Shown here one piece after another: positions 8,510 to 17,511 of a stretch of 64,000 bases of DNA. The notes below the pieces were generated by a model that saw only the letters and a list, made by a program, of their open reading frames with translations, was not told where the DNA came from and made no database searches. This DNA is from Rubrivivax sp. (GTDB lineage: Bacteria; Pseudomonadota; Gammaproteobacteria; Burkholderiales; Burkholderiaceae_C): NCBI GenBank assembly GCA_016707445.1, contig JADJHR010000019.1, positions 124,001-188,000 of the forward strand, in the 5' to 3' direction. The stretch's first letter is position 1. Each line of letters begins with the position of its first letter. A program made the translations under genes and the position numbers.

Positions 8510-9319
8510 TCAGACGCCCTTGAACTGCGCGTGACGACGCTGCAGAAAGGCCATGCCGCCTTCCAGCGCATCGGCACTGTCGGCGGCGATGCGCTGGTGG
8601 TCGGCTTCCATCGCCAGCGTTTCAGCGTAGCTTTGCTCCAGCGCCCGCGCGATGCCCTGGCGGATCAGTCCCAGCGCACGTGTCGGCCCGACGGCCAGGC
8701 GTGCGGCCAGTGCACAGGCCTGCGGCATCAGCTCGGCGTCGTCGACGGCCCGGTAGATCAGGCCCCAGGCCTCGGCCTTGTCGGCGGCAATGCGTTCGCC
8801 CAGCATCAGCATCTCGGTGGCGCGCGCCTTGCCGACCTGGCGCGCCAGCATCCAGGTCGTGCCGCCGTCGGGAACGAGGCCGATGTTGACGAAGGCCTCG
8901 AGAAAGTAGGCCGATCGTGCCGCCAGCGTGAAGTCGGCCGCCAGCGCCAGCGAACAGCCGATGCCGGCCGCCGGGCCGTTCACGGCACAGATCACCGGGA
9001 TGCCCAGCCGTGCCAGCGCCTGCATCGTCGGCGCGTAGCTTTCGGTCAGCGCCTGGTGCGCGGTGGCACCGCGCGACGCGCCCGCCCCGCTGTCGCGGCC
9101 CTGCAGGTCGGCGCCGCTGCAGAAGGCCCTGCCTTCGCCGGTGATCAGCAAAGCGCGTGCGCCCAGCGCAGGCAGTTGCTGCAGGGCCGCGTGGATCTCG
9201 CGAAACATCAGCGGCGGCGCGGCGTTCAGCCGCTGCGGGCGATTCAGCGTGATCGTGGCCACGGCCTGGCCGCAAGTCAGGCGGATGGTTTCGAAGCTTT
9301 CGGGCAAGGGATCGGGCAT
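8510..9319 (-). CDS. Enoyl-CoA hydratase/isomerase (PaaG-like)
   Basis: The 269-residue crotonase-fold protein shows both oxyanion-hole segments, ITGEGRAFCSGADLQGRD and CAVNGPAAGIGCSLALAADF. The catalytic region reads NIGLVPDGGTTWMLARQVG, with Asp where PaaG-type isomerases have Asp and simple hydratases have Glu. This favours a 2-(1,2-epoxyphenyl)acetyl-CoA or delta3-delta2 enoyl-CoA isomerase over a plain hydratase. It is divergent from the thiolase gene across 128 bases, so the two may share a control region. Confidence 0.88.
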   Translation of the reverse strand: MPDPLPESFETIRLTCGQAVATITLNRPQRLNAAPPLMFREIHAALQQLPALGARALLITGEGRAFCSGADLQGRDSGAGASRGATAHQALTESYAPTMQALARLGIPVICAVNGPAAGIGCSLALAADFTLAARSAYFLEAFVNIGLVPDGGTTWMLARQVGKARATEMLMLGERIAADKAEAWGLIYRAVDDAELMPQACALAARLAVGPTRALGLIRQGIARALEQSYAETLAMEADHQRIAADSADALEGGMAFLQRRHAQFKGV

Positions 9320-9447
9320 GGGATCTCCAGGTTTTCAAGGCGGCAGCGTAGCCGACCCCTGCGGCCTTCTGTGTCACCGGGTGGACTGTGAGGCTGGGGT
9401 GGTCCGCCTCACAATGGGTCTCGACCCCCGTCAGCCGGAGTACGCGC

Positions 9448-10680
9448 ATGAACGAAGCCTGGATCATCGACGCCTGCCGCACGCCACGCGGCATCGGCAA
9501 GGTGGGCAAGGGCGCCCTGGCCGGCTTGCATCCGCAGCACCTGGGCGCGGCGGTGTTGAAGGCGCTGGCCGCGCGCACGGGCATCGACACCGCCGATGTC
9601 GACGACATCATCTGGGGCACCTGCACGCAGCGTGGCACGCAGGGCGGCGACCTCGGCCGCATGGCGGCGCTGGACGCCGGTTACAGCGAGCGCTGCAGCG
9701 CGGTCACGCTCGACCGCTTCTGCGGCTCGGGCATCACCAGCGTCAACATCGCCGCGGCCAGCATCCTGTCGGGCATGGAAGATCTGGTGATTGCCGGTGG
9801 CACCGAGATGATGTCGATGACCACGGCGCCGCGCGACGGCCCGGGGCTCATGGACAGCGGCAACCTGCGCCTGCGCGCGGTTCATCCGCAGTCGCACCAG
9901 GGCATCTGCGCCGACGCGGTCGCCACGCTGGAAGGCATCCCCCGTGCCGACCTCGACGCGCTGGCGCTGCTGAGCCAGCAACGCGCTGCGGCGGCGATCG
10001 CCGGCGGCCACTTCGCGAAAAGCCTGGTGCCGGTGCACGCGGCCGATGGCAGCCTGGCGCTGGACCACGAAGAGTTTCCGCGCCCGCAGACCACGGCCGA
10101 AGGCCTGGCCGCGCTGAAGCCGGCGTTTGCTGCGCTGGCCGATCAGCCGCTGGACGAGCAGGGCACGACCTTTCGTGGCCTGATTGCACAGAAGTACCCC
10201 GACCTGGACATTCGCTTCGTGCACCACGCCGGCAACTCATCGGGCGTGGTCGACGGGGCGGCAGCGCTGCTGCTGGCGTCCCCAGGCTACGCCCGCGCGC
10301 ATGGCCTGAGGCCGCGCGCCAGGGTTGTTGCGATGGCCAATGTCGGTGACTCGCCGACGCTGATGCTCAACGCCCCGGTGCCGGCGGCGCGCAAGGTGCT
10401 GGCCAAGGCCGGGCTGACCGTGGACGACATCGATCTGTGGGAGATCAACGAGGCCTTTGCCGTGGTGGCGGAGAAGTTCATGCGCGACCTTCGGCTCGAC
10501 CGCGACAAGGTCAACGTCAACGGCGGCGCGATGGCGCTGGGCCATCCGATCGGCGCCACCGGCTCGATCCTGATCGGCACCTTGCTCGACGAACTGGAGC
10601 GGCGCGACCTGCGGCGTGGCCTGGTGACCATGTGCGCCGCCGGCGGCATGGCACCGGCGATCATCATCCAACGAATCTGA
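9448..10680 (+). CDS. Acetyl-CoA C-acyltransferase (thiolase)
   Basis: The 410-residue protein cleaves 3-ketoacyl-CoA with free CoA, or runs in reverse. Thiolase signatures are all present: the nucleophilic Cys in TLDRFCGSGITSVNIAA, the GGTEMMSM segment, the NEAFAVVAEKFMRDL motif, NVNGGAMALGHPIGATGS with the catalytic His, and MCAAGGMAPAIII with the second Cys. The ATG at 9448 is chosen because it begins the standard MNEAWIIDACRTPRG strand. The gene is followed after 18 bases by acyl-CoA dehydrogenase genes, so a beta-oxidation type operon is likely. Confidence 0.94.
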   Translation: MNEAWIIDACRTPRGIGKVGKGALAGLHPQHLGAAVLKALAARTGIDTADVDDIIWGTCTQRGTQGGDLGRMAALDAGYSERCSAVTLDRFCGSGITSVNIAAASILSGMEDLVIAGGTEMMSMTTAPRDGPGLMDSGNLRLRAVHPQSHQGICADAVATLEGIPRADLDALALLSQQRAAAAIAGGHFAKSLVPVHAADGSLALDHEEFPRPQTTAEGLAALKPAFAALADQPLDEQGTTFRGLIAQKYPDLDIRFVHHAGNSSGVVDGAAALLLASPGYARAHGLRPRARVVAMANVGDSPTLMLNAPVPAARKVLAKAGLTVDDIDLWEINEAFAVVAEKFMRDLRLDRDKVNVNGGAMALGHPIGATGSILIGTLLDELERRDLRRGLVTMCAAGGMAPAIIIQRI

Positions 10681-10698
10681 GCGAACCCGGAGACCCCG

Positions 10699-11889
10699 AT
10701 GGACCTGAGCTACTCCAGTGAAGAACTGGCCTTTCGCACCGAGGTGCGCGACTGGCTGATGGCGAACCTGCCCGCCGACATCCGCGACAAGGTGGTGAGC
10801 TATCGCCATCTGAGCAAGGACGACTACCTGCGCTGGCACAAGATCCTGGCCGCGAAGGGCTGGGCGGTGCCGCACTGGCCGCAGGAATGGGGCGGCACCG
10901 GCTGGAACATCACGCAGCGCTACATCTACGACGAAGAATTCGGCATTGCGGGCGCGCCCATGCTGCCGCCGTTTGGCCCGGCCATGTGTGCGTCGGTGCT
11001 GCTGCGCTTCGGCACGCCCGAACAGAAGGCGCGTTTTCTGCCGCGCATCCGCGAAGGCGACGACTTCTGGGTGCAGGGCTATTCCGAGCCCGGCGCCGGG
11101 TTCGGACCTGGCGGCGCTGAAGACGCGCGCCGAGCGTGTGTCTACAAGGGCGATCACTACCTGGTCAATGGCCAGAAGATCTGGACCACGCTGGGCCACT
11201 ACGGCGACTGGATCTTCTGCCTGGTGCGCACCGACAGCAGCGCCGAGAAACGCCAGGAAGGCATCAGTTTTTTGCTGATGGACATGACCACACCCGGCAT
11301 CACGGTGCGCCCGCTGATCCTGATGGACGGCGGACACGAGGTGAACGAGGTCTTCTTCGACGACGTGAAAGTGCCGGTCGAGAACCTGGTGTTCGAAGAG
11401 AACAAGGGCTGGACGGTGGCCAAGTACCTGCTGGGCCACGAACGCATGGGCTCGGGCAGCGTGGGCGCCAGCAAGCGCGAACTGGCGGCGTTGCGCGCGC
11501 TGGCCGCGCGCGAGCTGAAGAACGGCCGGCCGCTGCTGGACGACCCGCGCTTTCGCGACCGCCTGTCGCGCACCGAGATCGAGTTGCAGGCGCTGGAAAT
11601 CACCTCGATGCGCTTTCTCGACAAGATGCGTCGCAGCGGGCAACCGCCGGGTGCCGACGTGTCGATGCTGAAGATCCGTGGCACCGAGGTGCAGCAGGCC
11701 ATCACCGAGCTGATGATGCAGGCCGTGGGCCCGATGGCGCAGCCCTTCAAGGCGGTGGACGCGGGGCAGATCGACCACGTCACCTCGCGTCTCGCGCCGC
11801 GCTACTTCAACTTCCGCAAGGCCAGCATCTACGCCGGATCGAACGAGATCCAGCGCAACATCATCGCCAAGATGAGCCTGGGGCTGTGA
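10699..11889 (+). CDS. Acyl-CoA dehydrogenase (large partner), with a locally frame-shifted stretch
   Basis: This 396-residue flavoprotein belongs to the acyl-CoA dehydrogenase family: N-terminal helical domain, FAD-binding WVQGYSEPGAG and IWTTLGHYGDW, and C-terminal KASIYAGSNEIQRNIIAK. Residues 135-148 (bases 11101-11142) read FGPGGAEDARRACV, unlike any family member, while the +1 frame of the same bases reads SDLAALKTRAERV, the conserved sequence. A one-base and a two-base insertion would explain it, leaving the ends in frame. The following gene is a second dehydrogenase, a pairing seen for PimC/PimD-like heteromers acting on dicarboxylic or ring-derived acyl-CoA. Confidence 0.92.
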   Translation: MDLSYSSEELAFRTEVRDWLMANLPADIRDKVVSYRHLSKDDYLRWHKILAAKGWAVPHWPQEWGGTGWNITQRYIYDEEFGIAGAPMLPPFGPAMCASVLLRFGTPEQKARFLPRIREGDDFWVQGYSEPGAGFGPGGAEDARRACVYKGDHYLVNGQKIWTTLGHYGDWIFCLVRTDSSAEKRQEGISFLLMDMTTPGITVRPLILMDGGHEVNEVFFDDVKVPVENLVFEENKGWTVAKYLLGHERMGSGSVGASKRELAALRALAARELKNGRPLLDDPRFRDRLSRTEIELQALEITSMRFLDKMRRSGQPPGADVSMLKIRGTEVQQAITELMMQAVGPMAQPFKAVDAGQIDHVTSRLAPRYFNFRKASIYAGSNEIQRNIIAKMSLGL

Positions 11890-11899
11890 GGCAGACACC

Positions 11900-13018
11900 A
11901 TGAACTTCGAATACAGCGACGAACAGCAGCAGCTGGCCGATTCCCTGGGCAAGTACCTGGTCGGCCACTACGATTTCGAGCAGCGCAAGGCCATCGTCGA
12001 CTCGGCCAGTGGTTGCAGCGAAACCGTGTGGGCGGACCTGGCCGCGATGGGCCTGACGGCCATCGCCGTGCCCGAGGCCGATGGCGGCTTCGGCGGCGGC
12101 GCGCTCGACCTGATGGCGGCGATGGAGGCCTGTGGCCAGGCGCTGGTGGTCGAACCCTTGCTCGACCACGTCGGGCTGGGCGGGCGACTGGTGGGCAGTG
12201 CCGGGTCGGCCCTGCAGCGATCGGTGCTGATGCCAGGGGTGATCGATGGCTCGCGGCGCTTGAGCTTCGCCTACCTCGAGCCCGGCCGGCGCTACGAAAC
12301 CGCCCCACTCACCACCACCGCACAGCCACGGGCTGGCGGCTGGGTGCTCGATGGCAGCAAGTGTGTGGTGTTCGGCGCGTCGCAGGCGCAGCAGCTGCTG
12401 GTGTCGGCGCACACGACCGACGGTGCCAGCCTGTTCATCGTCGACACCACGGCCACCGGCGTGACGCTGAACCCCAGCCGCACGGTCGACGGCCAGCGTG
12501 TGGCCGATGTGCGATTCGACGAGGTCGCGCTCGGTGCCGACGCACTGCTGGGCGTTGCTGGTACGGCGCAGCCGCACATCGACGAGGCGGTCGACTTCGC
12601 CACCGCGCTGCTGTGTGCCGAGGCCGTGGGTGCGATGAAGGACGCCAACGACGCCACGCTGGCCTACCTGAAGACACGCAAGCAGTTCGGCGTGGTGATC
12701 GGTTCGTTCCAGGTGCTGCAGCACCGCATCGTCGAATGCGTGATCGCGGCCGAGCAGGCGCGCTCGATGGCCATCCTGGCCGCCAGCAAGGTCGACCAGG
12801 CCGGCAGCCCCGCCGAACGTGCGCGTGCGGTGTCTGCGGCCAAGGTGAAGATCGCCGATGCCGCGCGCCAGATCAGCCAGGAGGCCGTGCAACTGCACGG
12901 CGGCATGGGCATGAGCGAAGAGCTGAAGATCTCGCACACCTTTCGCCGCCTGACGATGATTGCCCAGCGCTTCGGCGACGCCGACCATCACCTCGAGCGC
13001 TACGCCAGCCTGGGATGA
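11900..13018 (+). CDS. Acyl-CoA dehydrogenase (small partner)
   Basis: The 372-residue protein has the acyl-CoA dehydrogenase fold but with more divergent motifs (KCVVFGASQAQQLLVSAHT replaces the usual flavin-binding loop; VQLHGGMGMSEELKISHTFRRL is the conserved C-terminal helix). It starts 10 bases after the larger dehydrogenase. In such pairs, known for pimeloyl-CoA and steroid side-chain dehydrogenases, two different subunits build one heterotetramer that needs fewer FAD molecules. A heteromer with the preceding gene product is inferred from adjacency and divergence. Confidence 0.9.
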   Translation: MNFEYSDEQQQLADSLGKYLVGHYDFEQRKAIVDSASGCSETVWADLAAMGLTAIAVPEADGGFGGGALDLMAAMEACGQALVVEPLLDHVGLGGRLVGSAGSALQRSVLMPGVIDGSRRLSFAYLEPGRRYETAPLTTTAQPRAGGWVLDGSKCVVFGASQAQQLLVSAHTTDGASLFIVDTTATGVTLNPSRTVDGQRVADVRFDEVALGADALLGVAGTAQPHIDEAVDFATALLCAEAVGAMKDANDATLAYLKTRKQFGVVIGSFQVLQHRIVECVIAAEQARSMAILAASKVDQAGSPAERARAVSAAKVKIADAARQISQEAVQLHGGMGMSEELKISHTFRRLTMIAQRFGDADHHLERYASLG

Positions 13019-13085
13019 CCGCGGCCGCCCGGGGGGCATGGGCGGCTTCCGCCTATGCTTGCCGGTCTGCCACCAGGAGATTCCC

Positions 13086-13562
13086 ATGCAAGGCGACGCC
13101 AAGGTCATCGACTACCTGAACCAGCAGCTCAAGTACGAGCTCACCTCGATCAACCAGTACTTTCTGCACTACCGCATGCTGAAGAACTGGGGCTTTGCCA
13201 GATTGGCCAAGCACGAGCACGACGAGTCGATCGAGGAAATGAAGCATGCCGATCGGCTCATAGACCGCATCCTGATGCTGGACGGCCTGCCCAACCTGCA
13301 GGATCTGGGCAAGCTGCTGATCGGCGAGAACGCGGTCGAGGTGCTGCACTGCGACCTGAAGGCCGAAGTGGCGGGGCAGGGCTTGCTGAAGGAAGCCATC
13401 GCCTATTGCGAGACCGTGCGTGACTACGTGTCGCGCGACCTGCTCGGCAGCATTCTGGGCGACACCGAGGAACACATCGACCACCTGGAAATGCAGATCG
13501 GCCTGGTGGCTCAGGTGGGCGAGGCCAACTGGCTGCAAAGTCAGATGGGTGATCCGTCCTGA
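13086..13562 (+). CDS. bfr: Bacterioferritin
   Basis: The 158-residue protein stores iron as a 24-mer with haem at the subunit interface. Ferroxidase ligands are in place: Glu18 (LKYELTSINQYF), Glu51 and His54 (EEMKHADRLIDRI), and the later DTEEHIDHLEMQI pair. Met52 is the haem ligand typical of true bacterioferritins. MQGDAKVIDYLNQQL is the usual start, and CAGGAGA precedes it. The bfd-feoAB genes follow about 100 bases downstream, so iron release and import are encoded together. Confidence 0.96.
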   Translation: MQGDAKVIDYLNQQLKYELTSINQYFLHYRMLKNWGFARLAKHEHDESIEEMKHADRLIDRILMLDGLPNLQDLGKLLIGENAVEVLHCDLKAEVAGQGLLKEAIAYCETVRDYVSRDLLGSILGDTEEHIDHLEMQIGLVAQVGEANWLQSQMGDPS

Positions 13563-13599
13563 TTTTCGAGGCACTTGATCCATCGCAATGAAATCTCAT

Positions 13600-13614
13600 T
13601 GAGAAAGATTCGCA
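13600..13614 (+). promoter_or_regulatory. Fur-box-like site before bfd-feoAB
   Basis: The bases TGAGAAAGATTCGCA match the 7-1-7 Fur consensus (TGATAAT-n-ATTATCA) at 10 of 14 positions. They sit in an AT-rich patch unlike the surrounding DNA, 46 bases before the bfd start. A second partial dyad, AATGA-N4-TCATT, overlaps the left side. Iron-dependent repression by Fur is the expected role. Confidence 0.66.
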
Positions 13615-13660
13615 TTTAGTGTTACGATGCAGGTTCTGGTACCCAAACTGGGCCTGCAAC

Positions 13661-13873
13661 ATGATCGTCTGTCTCTGCCACCGCGTGTCCGACCGCGACA
13701 TCAAGGCCGCCGTCGGCCAGGGCACGTGCTGCTTCGAAGTCTTGCAGGACGATCTGCGCGTCGCGTCGTCGTGCGGCTGCTGCCACGACTGCGCTCGTGA
13801 GGTATTCGACCAGGCCTGCAGCGCTCGCGGCCAGGCCGTGGCGCCGCAGCCAGCGCTGGCCACCACCGCCTGA
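13661..13873 (+). CDS. bfd: Bacterioferritin-associated ferredoxin
   Basis: This 70-residue [2Fe-2S] protein reduces the bacterioferritin core so that stored iron can leave. The cluster ligands follow the BFD pattern: Cys4 and Cys6 (MIVCLCHRVSDRDI) and Cys38 and Cys41 (SSCGCCHDC). Two extra cysteines, Cys40 and Cys44, lie close to the second pair. The ATG at 13661 is chosen over an upstream one because family members start directly at MIVCLC. The gene follows bfr and leads into feoA, and an iron-responsive promoter precedes it. Confidence 0.93.
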   Translation: MIVCLCHRVSDRDIKAAVGQGTCCFEVLQDDLRVASSCGCCHDCAREVFDQACSARGQAVAPQPALATTA

Positions 13874-13888
13874 TCGTCAGTACACCCC

Positions 13889-14152
13889 ATGCGCGCGCCG
13901 TCACGCACCCTGCTGCAGGCCGCGCTGGGCCGCAGTGCCACCATTCACCGTATACAGGCGCCTGCGCATGCACCCGACTGGGCGCTGCGCCTGGCCGAGC
14001 TGGGGTTCATCCCGGGCGAGCGCGTGATGATCACCGCACGCGGCCTGCCCGGTGGTGACCCACTGGCGGTGCGCGTGGGGGGGTCGACCTTCGCGCTGCG
14101 CCGCGCCGAAGCCGAGTGCGTGCACCTGGTCCTCGATACGACCCAGTCATGA
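13889..14152 (+). CDS. feoA: Ferrous iron transport protein A
   Basis: The 87-residue SH3-like protein assists FeoB in ferrous iron import; its mode of action is not fully settled. The conserved HAPDWALRLAELGFIPGERV stretch and GGSTFALRRAEAECVHL close match the FeoA domain. It starts 15 bases after bfd, and its stop codon overlaps the feoB start (ATGA), so feoA and feoB are translationally coupled. Confidence 0.93.
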   Translation: MRAPSRTLLQAALGRSATIHRIQAPAHAPDWALRLAELGFIPGERVMITARGLPGGDPLAVRVGGSTFALRRAEAECVHLVLDTTQS

Positions 14153-16032
14153 CCGAGGCCGTGATCCACGTCCACCGCGGTGGCCCGCTGGTGGCGTTGG
14201 TGGGCAACCCCAACTGCGGCAAGACGGCGCTGTTCAACCTGCTGACCGGCAGCCGCCAGAAGGTGGCCAACTACGCCGGTGTGACGGTTGAGCGCAAGGA
14301 AGGCCGATTGCTCACGGCCGCCGGTAAGGCCCTGCGCGTGCTGGACTTGCCCGGCGCCTACAGCCTGAACCCGCGCTCGCCCGACGAGAAGGTCACCGCC
14401 GATGTGCTGTTCGGCCAGGCGCGCGGCGAGAAGCGCCCCGATCTGGCGGTGTGCGTGGTCGACGCCACCAACCTGCGCCGCCACCTGCGCCTGGTGCTGG
14501 CCGTGCGCCGCCTGGGCCTGCCCTGTGTGGTGGCACTGAACATGAGCGACCGCGCACGGCGCCGCGGCCTGCCGGTCGATGCCGACGCCCTGTCACGCGA
14601 GCTGGGTGTGCCGGTGGTGGAAACGGTGGGCGTGAAGAGCGGCGGCGCCGACGCGTTGCGGCAGTTGCTCGACGACCCTGCCGCGTGGCGCACGCTGGCG
14701 GCGGCGCCGGCAGCCAGGCTGGGCGCCGAGCACGAAGGCGATCATCAGGTCGTCAGCCACATCCTGCGCAACCTGGGCCTGGACGAGCTGGTGCCGCACA
14801 CGCCCAGTGACCGGCTCGACCGTGTGCTGCTGCACCCACTCGTCGGGCCGCTGCTGCTGGCGGTGGTGCTGTTCCTGGTCTTCCAGGCGGTGTTCAGCTG
14901 GGCCGAGGCCCCGAAGGCATTGATCGAGGCCGGTACCGGCGCGCTGAGCCAGGCCATCACCGCCATGCTGCCCGCGGGCCCGCTGCGCAGCTTGGTGATC
15001 GACGGCGTCATTGCCGGCGTGGGCGGGGTGCTGGTCTTTCTGCCGCAGATCCTGATCCTGTTCTTCTTCATCCTGGTGCTCGAAGAATCGGGCTACCTGC
15101 CGCGCGCGGCCTTCCTGCTCGACCGCCTGATGGGCAGCGTGGGCCTGTCGGGGCGATCCTTCATCCCGCTGCTGTCGAGCTTTGCCTGTGCCATCCCGGG
15201 CATCATGGCAGCGCGCACCATCGCCAACCCGCGCGACCGTCTGGTCACGATCCTGATCGCGCCGCTGATGACCTGCTCGGCACGGCTGCCGGTGTACGCA
15301 CTGCTGATCGCCGCCTTCATCCCCGATCGCAGCGTGGGGGGTCTGTTCCAGCTGCAGGGCCTGGTGCTGTTCGGGCTCTACCTGGCCGGCATCGGCGGCG
15401 CCCTGGCGGTGGCCTGGCTGTTGAAGCGGCTGACGCCGGAAGGCCGACAGGTGCGCAACCTGATGATGGAGCTGCCCGACTACCACTGGCCCACCGTGCG
15501 CAACGTGGCGCTCGGGTTGTGGCAGCGTGCGCTGATCTTTTGCAGGCGCGTGGGCACGATGATCCTGGCGCTGACGGTGCTGCTGTGGTTCCTGGCCTCG
15601 TTCCCGTCGCCGCCTGACGGTGCCACCGGTGCCGCCATCCAGTACAGCGTGGCGGGCTGGATCGGCCGCGGCCTGGAGCCGCTGCTGGCACCGCTGGGCT
15701 TCAACTGGCAGATCGCGATCGCGCTGGTGCCGGGCATGGCCGCGCGCGAGGTGGTGGTCAGCGCGCTGGGTACCGTGTACGCGCTGTCGGGCGGGACCGA
15801 AGGCGCGGCGCAGGCGCTGCAGCCGCTGATCGCACAGCAATGGAGCCTGGCCACCGGCCTGTCGCTGCTGGCCTGGTTTGTCTTTGCGCCGCAATGCCTG
15901 GCGACGCTGGCCACCGTCAAGCGTGAGACCGGGGGCTGGCGCATCCCGGCATTGATGCTGAGCTACCTGTTCGTGCTGGCCTGGTTGGCCTCGTTCATCA
16001 CCTACCGCGTGGCCACCGCGCTGGGCGGCTGA
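14149..16032 (+). CDS. feoB: Ferrous iron transporter FeoB
   Basis: The 627-residue inner-membrane protein imports Fe(II), driven or gated by its N-terminal GTPase. G motifs are seen at residues 19-26 (GNPNCGKT, G1), 67-71 (DLPGA, G3) and 131-134 (NMSD, G4). After a cytosolic helical region come the Nramp-like membrane repeats with Gate motifs (LPRAAFLLDRLMGSVGLSGR and SFACAIPGIMAARTI, then TCSARLPVYALLIAAFIP). The length is at the short end for FeoB, lacking an extended C-terminal tail. The start at 14149 overlaps feoA. The last 31 bases overlap the convergent symporter gene. Confidence 0.95.
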   Translation: MTEAVIHVHRGGPLVALVGNPNCGKTALFNLLTGSRQKVANYAGVTVERKEGRLLTAAGKALRVLDLPGAYSLNPRSPDEKVTADVLFGQARGEKRPDLAVCVVDATNLRRHLRLVLAVRRLGLPCVVALNMSDRARRRGLPVDADALSRELGVPVVETVGVKSGGADALRQLLDDPAAWRTLAAAPAARLGAEHEGDHQVVSHILRNLGLDELVPHTPSDRLDRVLLHPLVGPLLLAVVLFLVFQAVFSWAEAPKALIEAGTGALSQAITAMLPAGPLRSLVIDGVIAGVGGVLVFLPQILILFFFILVLEESGYLPRAAFLLDRLMGSVGLSGRSFIPLLSSFACAIPGIMAARTIANPRDRLVTILIAPLMTCSARLPVYALLIAAFIPDRSVGGLFQLQGLVLFGLYLAGIGGALAVAWLLKRLTPEGRQVRNLMMELPDYHWPTVRNVALGLWQRALIFCRRVGTMILALTVLLWFLASFPSPPDGATGAAIQYSVAGWIGRGLEPLLAPLGFNWQIAIALVPGMAAREVVVSALGTVYALSGGTEGAAQALQPLIAQQWSLATGLSLLAWFVFAPQCLATLATVKRETGGWRIPALMLSYLFVLAWLASFITYRVATALGG

Positions 16033-17474
16033 TTGCGCCCCAGGCTGATCAGCCACAGCCCGGCGGCGGTGATGGCGCCGTTGATCAGCAGCAGCTCCAG
16101 CCCGATGCGGTAGTCACCGAACAGTCGCGCCTGCTCGGCGTCGAGCAAGGCGCACAGCAGCGGTGCGGCCACCGCCACCAGTGGCACCCAGGCGTCGCGC
16201 GGCCGCCGCTGGCTGAACAGCCCGAACGCGAACAGGCCCAGCAGCGGGCCATAGGTGTAGGCCGCCAGCTTCAGGATCAGCATCACCATGCTGGGGTCGT
16301 CCAGCCAGCGGAACCCCAGCACCAGCAGCAGGAACAGTGCGGCGAAGGCCAGGTGCACGCGCTTGCGCAGCCGCATGCGGCGCGTCTCGCTCCAGCCCTG
16401 GCGCTGCTGCAGGCCCAGCAGGTCGATGCAGGTCGATGCGGTCAGCGCCGTCAGTGCGCCATCGGCGCTGGGGAACAGCGCCGAGATCAGCGCGATGATG
16501 AACAGGATCTGCACCCAGGGCGGCAGATGGCCCAGCACCACCGTCGGAAACAGGCGGTCGCCGCCGGCGGTCAGGCCCACGCTGGGCGCGAACTGCACCA
16601 GCAGCCCGCCCAGAAACAGGAACAGCGCCACCACCGCCAGCAGCACCAGCGACATCACGACCATGTTCTTCTGCGCGCCGCGCAGTGTGGCGACCGAGAT
16701 GTTCTTCTGCATCATCTCCTGGTCCAGCCCGGTCATCGCCACCGCGATGAACACGCCGGCCAGCACCTGCTTGAGCCAGAAGTCGCGGCTCATCGGGTCG
16801 CTGCCGAACACCGTGGCCAGGCCCAGTTGCTGCATGCGGCCCAGCGCTTCAACCGGCGTCTGGTTCAACTGCCAGAGCAGAAAGCCCACGCACACCAGCA
16901 AGCCGAGCAGCATGCCGGCGGTCTGCAGCGTGTCGGTCCAGACGATGGTCTTGACGCCCCCCTCCACGGTGTAGAGCACGATCATCAGGATGATCACCGC
17001 CGCGCTCAACCAGAACGGCACTCCCAGGCGGTCGAGCACCATGTCCTGCAGCACGCGCACCACCAGGTACAGCCTTGCGGTGGCGCCCAGCGTTCGCGAG
17101 ACGATGAAAAAACCGGCCCCGGTGCGGTGCGAGTGGCTGCCGAAACGCGTGTCCAGGTAGCGGTAGATTGAAGTCACACCCAGGCGGTAGTACAGCGGCA
17201 GCAGCACAAAGGCGACGATGGCGTAACCCAGCACATGGCCGAGCACGATCTGCAGGTAGCCGAAGCCGCCGCTGGCCACGGTGCCGGGCACGCTGATGAA
17301 GGTCACGCCCGACAGCGAAGTGCCGACCATGCCGAAGGCCACCAGGCCCCAGTGGCTGCGCCGGTTGCCGATGAAGAAGCTGGCGTTGTCGGCCCGGCGC
17401 GACGTGTGCCAGGCGACGATCAGCAACAGCAGAAAGTAGCCGAGCACGAAGCTCAGCAGGGCCAGGGGTGACAT
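16002..17474 (-). CDS. Sodium:solute symporter (SSS family)
   Basis: The 490-residue protein has about 13 hydrophobic segments and the SSS hallmarks: an N-terminal LLIVAWHTSRRADNASFFIGNR loop, GMVGTSLSGVTFISVPG, and a DQEMMQKNISVATLRGAQKN loop. Such carriers use sodium to import sugars, amino acids or organic acids; the substrate cannot be told. The ATG at 17474 is chosen; a GTG 21 bases upstream is also in frame. Its 3' end overlaps feoB on the opposite strand, and its 5' end is divergent from rlmB. Confidence 0.88.
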   Translation of the reverse strand: MSPLALLSFVLGYFLLLLIVAWHTSRRADNASFFIGNRRSHWGLVAFGMVGTSLSGVTFISVPGTVASGGFGYLQIVLGHVLGYAIVAFVLLPLYYRLGVTSIYRYLDTRFGSHSHRTGAGFFIVSRTLGATARLYLVVRVLQDMVLDRLGVPFWLSAAVIILMIVLYTVEGGVKTIVWTDTLQTAGMLLGLLVCVGFLLWQLNQTPVEALGRMQQLGLATVFGSDPMSRDFWLKQVLAGVFIAVAMTGLDQEMMQKNISVATLRGAQKNMVVMSLVLLAVVALFLFLGGLLVQFAPSVGLTAGGDRLFPTVVLGHLPPWVQILFIIALISALFPSADGALTALTASTCIDLLGLQQRQGWSETRRMRLRKRVHLAFAALFLLLVLGFRWLDDPSMVMLILKLAAYTYGPLLGLFAFGLFSQRRPRDAWVPLVAVAAPLLCALLDAEQARLFGDYRIGLELLLINGAITAAGLWLISLGRNQPPSAVATR

Positions 17475-17511
17475 GGGTTCGGCCGATTCTGGCACCGGCT
17501 ACGATGCTCGG

